From Gammaproteobacteria bacterium (GTDB taxonomy: Bacteria > Pseudomonadota > Gammaproteobacteria > Pseudomonadales > Halieaceae): DNA of 64,000 nucleotides. The position numbers and the translations under genes are program-made. Below are positions 57,631 through 64,000 of this stretch, in pieces (position 1 is the stretch's first letter; each line of letters starts with the position of its first letter). The notes beneath the pieces are model-generated. The model made no database searches. It was not told where the DNA came from and saw only the letters and a list, made by a program, of their open reading frames with translations. Location: the NCBI GenBank assembly GCA_024742415.1, contig JANSYN010000001.1, positions 434,001-498,000 of the forward strand. The letters run 5' to 3'.

Positions 57631-58476
57631 ATGGATCTGACAATCAGAGACTGGATGGTAATCATCGGGGTTCTCCTGATTGTTGCCGTGCTTCTGGACG
57701 CATGGCGTCGAATCAAGAGCGAAAGCCGCTCGCGGGTGAAAGTAAAGCTGGTTGACCCCGATGAGATTCCCGGCGACAGGGCAGAAGACCTCAGCTGGCT
57801 GAAAGAACTGCCCAATGGCGGTGCCAGGGTGGTCGAGCGCGGGGACCTTCTCAAGGCGGCCGGCCTGTCCTCTGCCGCTGCGCAAGCACACGCAAGTGAT
57901 CCGCCCGACGACGATCTCCTTGAGGGTATGAATTCCCTTGACGAGAGCGACGACGAAACGCTGGAATGGCTCGCGCAGGAAGCCCCCGAGGGCGCCACAC
58001 CCGCTTCAACGCCGCCACCGGCTGGCAAGTTGCCACGCGCCCCTGAGCCTGAGGTCTTCATGCTCAACGTGGTGGCCCGCAGCCCCAATGGTTTTCGTGG
58101 TGAAGATATCCTGCACATCCTGCTGGCGTGCGACCTGCGCTTCGGTGACATGAGTTTTTTCCATCGCCATGAATATGAGGCGGGGCGCGGGGCGATTCAG
58201 TTCAGCGTGGCAAACATGATGCAACCCGGTGTTTTTGATATCGACAATATGGCGCAGCTCAATACGCCTGGCCTGGTGTTTTTCGTCACATTGCCAGGCC
58301 CCGATGACATGATGAAAGCCTACGACTACATGCTGGAGACGGCCCAGGCGGTGGCACGTAATCTGGGTGGCGACGTGCTCGATGAATCACGCAGTGTACT
58401 TACCCGTCAGGCGATGGAGCACTCGCGACAGCAAATCCGTGAGTTGGGCCAGCGCATGCTCGCGCAGACACGCTAG
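57631..58476 (+). CDS. zipA: Cell division protein ZipA
   Basis: Inner-membrane division protein that tethers FtsZ. About 281 residues: N-terminal membrane helix (about 8-25, MVIIGVLLIVAVLLDAW), then a charged Pro/Ala-rich linker (30-135) and the C-terminal FtsZ-binding domain (about 140-270, FMLNVVARSPNGFRGEDIL, GVFDIDNM, TPGLVFFVTLPGP). The ATG at 57631 is used; a GTG three bases earlier is equally possible. It is 50 bp after smc and 15 bp before ligA. Confidence 0.94.
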   Translation: MDLTIRDWMVIIGVLLIVAVLLDAWRRIKSESRSRVKVKLVDPDEIPGDRAEDLSWLKELPNGGARVVERGDLLKAAGLSSAAAQAHASDPPDDDLLEGMNSLDESDDETLEWLAQEAPEGATPASTPPPAGKLPRAPEPEVFMLNVVARSPNGFRGEDILHILLACDLRFGDMSFFHRHEYEAGRGAIQFSVANMMQPGVFDIDNMAQLNTPGLVFFVTLPGPDDMMKAYDYMLETAQAVARNLGGDVLDESRSVLTRQAMEHSRQQIRELGQRMLAQTR

Positions 58477-60525
<2,049 letters not shown>

Positions 60526-60535
60526 GGTGCGCACG

Positions 60536-61147
60536 ATGAATCTGCCGCGGTGGTGTTGTGTACTGGCACTGTTGATGGTCGTCGGCTGTACGACAAGCCC
60601 CCCGAGTAATCCGGATAACATCTGCGAGATTTTCAGGGAGAAGCGCGGCTGGTATGACGACGCGGTCGACTCGCGCAAGGAATGGGGCAGTCCGATTTCC
60701 GTGATGATGGCGATTATTCATCAGGAATCGCGATTCCAGGCCAAGGCCAAGCCGCCGCGCAAGAAGATCCTGGGTTTTATTCCCGGGCCGCGGCCGTCCA
60801 GTGCTTTTGGCTACCCGCAGGCAAAGACGACAACATGGAACGAGTACAAGCGCAGTGCCGGCCGCTATGGAGCTGACCGTGATGAGTTCGATGACGCCAT
60901 TGATTTTGTCGGCTGGTACAACTACCAGTCTTACAAGCGCAGCGGTATTTCCCGTACCCAGGCTTACCCGCTCTATCTTGCCTACCACGAGGGCCATGGC
61001 GGCTATAATCGCGCCACTTATCGGCAAAAGCCCTGGTTGATGCGCGTCGCCAGAAAAGTGGAGGCCCGCGCGGCGACCTACCGCACCCAGCTGCTGGCTT
61101 GCGAAAAGGAACTGGAGGACGCGGGCGGATTTTTTGGCTGGTTCTAG
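60536..61147 (+). CDS. Lytic-transglycosylase-like (SLT-fold) lipoprotein
   Basis: Exported lipoprotein of 203 residues. The signal peptide ends in a lipobox (VVG before the Cys at about residue 18). IIHQESRFQAKA has the SLT-domain Glu-Ser pair, with SAFGYPQAKTTTWNEYK, and LAYHEGHGGY as a second family element. A role in cleaving or remodelling peptidoglycan at the outer membrane is likely; activity is not shown. The ATG at 60536 with GAGGTG 5-6 nt upstream is preferred to a GTG at 60527. It directly follows ligA. Confidence 0.82.
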   Translation: MNLPRWCCVLALLMVVGCTTSPPSNPDNICEIFREKRGWYDDAVDSRKEWGSPISVMMAIIHQESRFQAKAKPPRKKILGFIPGPRPSSAFGYPQAKTTTWNEYKRSAGRYGADRDEFDDAIDFVGWYNYQSYKRSGISRTQAYPLYLAYHEGHGGYNRATYRQKPWLMRVARKVEARAATYRTQLLACEKELEDAGGFFGWF

Positions 61148-61271
61148 GCTTCCCTTGAAAGGCAGAAGAGGGCGCAGTACAAGATGGGGCACCAAGTTCA
61201 CAAAACTCGCATAACCTCCGGAAAAGTAACGGGATTCGGCCGCCCCTCGTAATGAAATAGCGCTTGACATA

Positions 61272-61309
61272 TGACACACTAATCCGTCCCGCGTAATGGT
61301 GTGACACAC
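61272..61309 (+). promoter_or_regulatory. Direct repeats TGACACAC, putative regulator sites before the GltD-like/Kor genes
   Basis: TGACACAC occurs at 61272-61279 and 61302-61309, exactly 30 bp apart (about three helical turns). The second copy sits in a GTGTG-A-CACAC palindrome. A TATAAA box lies at 61337-61342 without a good -35, as expected for an activator-dependent promoter. Inference only. Confidence 0.3.
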
Positions 61310-61367
61310 GGTGCCAACCAGCCCGGCCAATACCATTATAAAATGTGTGCCCATGTGAGCAGTATCA

Positions 61368-63140
61368 GTGAAAGCAACCGATATAAAAAATCCCGAGTAC
61401 TTCCACAAAGTCGTCGATTGTCAGCACGCGTGTCCTGCGCATACGCCAGTGCCCGAGTACATCCGTTTGATTGCCGCGCAGCGCTATACCGAGGCTTACA
61501 TGGTCAATTGGCGCTCGAATGTGTTTCCGGGGATTCTCGGGCGCACCTGCGATCGACCGTGTGAACCGGCGTGCCGACGCGTACGTGTTGAAGAAGAGCC
61601 AGTGGCGATCTGCCGATTGAAGCGTGTCGCGGCGGACAACAAAGAAGACATTCGCGACCTGCTGCCGGAAATACCCACTGTGAAGAACGGCAAGCGCATC
61701 GCCCTGATCGGCGCCGGCCCGGCATCACTGACCGTGGCGCGCGATCTTGCACCGCTGGGTTACATCATTGATATTTTTGATAACCAGTTCGCCGGCGGCG
61801 GTATGATGCGCAGCCAGATCCCATCGTTTCGACTGCCTGTTGAAGTGCTCGATGAAGAGGTCAACTACATTCTTGAGCGCGGTGTGAATGCAACGTTCGA
61901 TGTTGAAGTTGATAGCCTGAAATCCATTCTGGATCAGGACTACGACGCGGTTTTTGTTGGAACGGGCGCGCCGCGCGGCAAGGGCTTGAACCTTCCCGGG
62001 CTGGAAGATGCCAGTGCCAGCGTACACCTGGGTATCGATTGGCTCTCCAGTGTGGCGTTCGAGCACACCCATTCGATCGGTAAACGAGTGCTTGTTCTGG
62101 GCGGTGGTAACACGGCAATGGATTGCTGCCGCACGTCCAAGCGGTTGGGTGGGGAAGACGTGCGCGTGGTGGTGCGTAGCCCCTTCGAAGACATGAAAGC
62201 CTCCCCCTGGGAAAAAGAAGATGCGATGCATGAAGGCATTCCCATTTACAACAACCACGTGCCCAAGGAATTCGTCGTTGAAGACGGTAAGTTGCTGGGT
62301 ATGCGCTTCCAGAAGGTAGAGGCGCAGTACGACGAGGAGGGTAATCGATCGCTGGTGCCGACCGATGAAGACCTTGTGTTCATGGAGGCCGACGAGGTAC
62401 TGATGGCTATCGGCCAGGAAAACTCTTTCCCCTGGATCGAGCGGGACCTTGGTATTGAGTTCGATAAGTGGGACATGCCCGTCGTCAACGAGATCACGTT
62501 TCAGTCCACAAACGAGCGCGTATTTTTTGGCGGCGATGCCGCGTTTGGCCCGGAGAACGTGATCACCGCAGTGGCCCATGGCCACCAGGCAGCAGTCAGT
62601 ATCGACTTGTTCTGCAAGGGAGAGGACGTCAACAAGCGCCTGGCCCCGGAAGTGAATCTCACCAGCCAGAAAATGGGTGTGCACGAGTGGAGCTACGACA
62701 ACGCGATTGAAACCGACAAGCGATACGTGGTTCCGCTGGCGCCACTGGAGGCGTCATTGGCAGACCGCAAGATGGAGGTCGAACTCGGCTTTGATGTTGC
62801 CACCGGCTATAAAGAGGCAGAACGTTGTCTGAACTGTGACGTGCAGACGGTTTTCTATGAAGATCGCTGCATTGAATGCGATGCCTGCGTGGATATATGC
62901 CCCACGGATTGCATCACTTTCACACACAACGGTGACGAAGACGAACTGCGAACGCGCCTGACCGCGCCCGCCCGCGAACTCTCGCAGGATCTTTACGTGT
63001 CAGCTGACTTGCCGACCCAGCGCGTCATGGTTAAAGACGAGAACGTTTGTCTGCATTGCGGCCTGTGTGCCGAGCGCTGTCCGACCACGGCCTGGGACAT
63101 GCAAAAATTTCTTTATAACGTAGCGCAGGCGGGGCAGTAG
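61368..63140 (+). CDS. GltD-like FAD/NAD(P) oxidoreductase with N- and C-terminal Fe-S domains
   Basis: Electron-transfer flavoprotein of 590 residues. The N-terminal Fer4_20 domain has Cys18, Cys22 and the Cys61/65/69 group. The glutamate-synthase-small-subunit core has GAGPAS at 115-120, FAGGGMMRSQIPSFRLP, the second dinucleotide motif GGGNTAMD and FFGGDAAFGPENVITAVAHG. The C-terminal ferredoxin domain holds two 4Fe-4S motifs: Cys501/504/507/511 and Cys561/564/567/571. It probably passes electrons between NAD(P)H and ferredoxin for the 2-oxoacid oxidoreductase encoded next (2 nt apart). GTG start at 61368. It is not ordinary GltD, because no glutamate synthase large subunit is present and it carries an extra ferredoxin domain. 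Confidence 0.86.
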   Translation: MKATDIKNPEYFHKVVDCQHACPAHTPVPEYIRLIAAQRYTEAYMVNWRSNVFPGILGRTCDRPCEPACRRVRVEEEPVAICRLKRVAADNKEDIRDLLPEIPTVKNGKRIALIGAGPASLTVARDLAPLGYIIDIFDNQFAGGGMMRSQIPSFRLPVEVLDEEVNYILERGVNATFDVEVDSLKSILDQDYDAVFVGTGAPRGKGLNLPGLEDASASVHLGIDWLSSVAFEHTHSIGKRVLVLGGGNTAMDCCRTSKRLGGEDVRVVVRSPFEDMKASPWEKEDAMHEGIPIYNNHVPKEFVVEDGKLLGMRFQKVEAQYDEEGNRSLVPTDEDLVFMEADEVLMAIGQENSFPWIERDLGIEFDKWDMPVVNEITFQSTNERVFFGGDAAFGPENVITAVAHGHQAAVSIDLFCKGEDVNKRLAPEVNLTSQKMGVHEWSYDNAIETDKRYVVPLAPLEASLADRKMEVELGFDVATGYKEAERCLNCDVQTVFYEDRCIECDACVDICPTDCITFTHNGDEDELRTRLTAPARELSQDLYVSADLPTQRVMVKDENVCLHCGLCAERCPTTAWDMQKFLYNVAQAGQ

Positions 63141-63142
63141 TC

Positions 63143-64000
63143 ATGAAGCGTATAGAATCCGTTAACGACTTTGTGATCAAGTTCGCCAACGTCAATGGTA
63201 CTGGCTCGGCAAGCGCCAACAATCTGTTCGCCAAAGCGCTGTTTCGTATGGGCATCCCCGTGTCCCCGAAAAATATTTTCCCATCGAACATACAGGGCCT
63301 GCCCACCTGGTACGAGGTGAGGGTGAATGACAAGGGCTACCTGGGGCGTCGTGGGGGCGTTGATATCGCCCTGTCTGTGAATCCACAAAGTATGGCGCAG
63401 GACATCCAGGAGGTGGAAGCCGGCGGTTACTTTGTGTATGACAACACCAAGCCACTGGACCTTCGCCTGTTGCGCGACGATGTGAATATCATCGGGATAC
63501 CGCTGACCACAATCTGTAACCAGGAGTATTCCGACCCGAGACAGCGCCAGCTGTTCAAGAATGTCATTTACGTGGGAGCCCTGGCGGCCCTGCTGGATAT
63601 GGATTTCAAGGTATTGACCAGCCTGGTCGAGGATCAGTTCAAGGGTAAGGAAAAACTGGTGCTGCCTAATATTCATGCGCTGGAACTGGGCCATCAGTGG
63701 ACTCGTAACAACTACGAGTGCCCCATCGGTATTCGCGTTGAGACCAGCGATAAAGTGGGCGACAAAATACTGCTGGACGGCAACACCGCGCTGGGCCTGG
63801 GTGCGGTGTATGGTGGTGCCACCGTCGCCGCCTGGTATCCGATTACACCATCGACGTCAGTGGTCGATGCCTTTGACAAGTACGTCAAGCGCATGCGTAT
63901 TGATCCGGGCACGGGCCGTAAAAACTACGCGATCGTGCAGGCCGAAGACGAACTGGCGGCAATCGGCATGGCAATCGGTGCCGCCTGGAATGGCGCGCGC
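63143..64000 (+). CDS. 2-oxoacid:ferredoxin oxidoreductase, gamma-alpha fused subunit (3' end outside window)
   Basis: First 286 residues of a KorA-type subunit, open to the window edge. The N-terminal gamma domain (about 10-185) shows NGTGSASANNLFAKALFRMG and SNIQGLPTWYEVRV. The alpha (pyrimidine-binding) domain starts at about 205 with GNTALGLGAVYGGATVAAWYPITPST. These TPP/Fe-S enzymes split or form 2-oxoglutarate or other 2-oxoacids with ferredoxin. 2-oxoglutarate is the likely substrate, but the sequence seen does not decide it. It starts 2 nt after the GltD-like gene; a KorB-type beta subunit is expected just outside the window. Confidence 0.88.
   Translation, partial: MKRIESVNDFVIKFANVNGTGSASANNLFAKALFRMGIPVSPKNIFPSNIQGLPTWYEVRVNDKGYLGRRGGVDIALSVNPQSMAQDIQEVEAGGYFVYDNTKPLDLRLLRDDVNIIGIPLTTICNQEYSDPRQRQLFKNVIYVGALAALLDMDFKVLTSLVEDQFKGKEKLVLPNIHALELGHQWTRNNYECPIGIRVETSDKVGDKILLDGNTALGLGAVYGGATVAAWYPITPSTSVVDAFDKYVKRMRIDPGTGRKNYAIVQAEDELAAIGMAIGAAWNGAR

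Noticed and set aside
61264-61292. TTGACA at 61264-61269 as the -35 of a sigma-70 promoter
   Set aside because: No acceptable -10 occurs at 16-18 bp downstream (GC-rich TCCCGC region).

Overview
The window is a gene-dense, GC-rich (roughly 58-60 % by eye) stretch of a gammaproteobacterial chromosome. Conserved blocks point to an aerobic, probably marine relative of Pseudomonas/Cellvibrionales. These are mucD-lepA-lepB-DUF4845-rnc-era-recO-acpS, cysM-relA-mazG, adk...tsaB, tesA|ybbA-ybbP, ccmABCDEFGHI and smc-zipA-ligA. The final ferredoxin-type 2-oxoacid oxidoreductase pair would suit the OM60/NOR5 (Halieaceae) group, but that placement is inference. No rRNA, tRNA, CRISPR array, transposase or prophage gene was seen.

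Layout. 1-7.3 kb: envelope protease MucD (cut by the left edge), then translation, secretion and RNA-processing genes. 7.4-12.2 kb: cysteine synthase B, the stringent-response synthetase RelA, MazG and adenylate kinase. 12.3-14.1 kb: a lysine/alanine-rich histone H1-like protein under a promoter with a 25-bp palindrome, and a convergent mobA. 14.2-20.1 kb: tsaB, uppP, a beta-hydroxyacid dehydrogenase, an M18 aminopeptidase, a homologue of the queuosine-tRNA mannosyltransferase, and trpS. 20.2-21.4 kb: a spinster-like MFS carrier.

21.7-29.7 kb is the main accessory region. Two small membrane proteins carry three copies in total of an approximately 80-residue module with the signature PGY(S/A)VS. 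They precede a UDP-galactopyranose-mutase-like flavoprotein, a GT4 and a membrane-anchored GT2 glycosyltransferase. A GT4 enzyme on the other strand and a MATE (MOP-superfamily) transporter follow. I read this as a cell-surface glycan or glycolipid locus whose PGYSVS proteins are undescribed as far as I can tell.

29.8-41 kb: SDR, NnrU-family protein, HrpB helicase, YtfJ, a YgiQ-type radical SAM protein, a Kv-type ion channel with a C-terminal zinc-ribbon-like tail, a PhzF-family protein, then bioA overlapping the end of tesA. 40.9-46 kb: YbbA-YbbP ABC exporter, TetR regulator, malate dehydrogenase. 46.1-53.9 kb: ttcA overlapping a complete cytochrome c maturation operon (ccmA-I), ended by a strong terminator. 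54-61.1 kb: smc, zipA, ligA and a lytic-transglycosylase-like lipoprotein. 61.4-64 kb: a GltD-like Fe-S flavoprotein and the start of a 2-oxoacid:ferredoxin oxidoreductase alpha subunit, cut by the right edge.

Many cistrons overlap by 1-11 nt (ATGA, GTGA, TTGA junctions), which indicates translational coupling. GTG and TTG starts are frequent. All functional calls rest on recognising motifs and gene order by eye; no database search was run.
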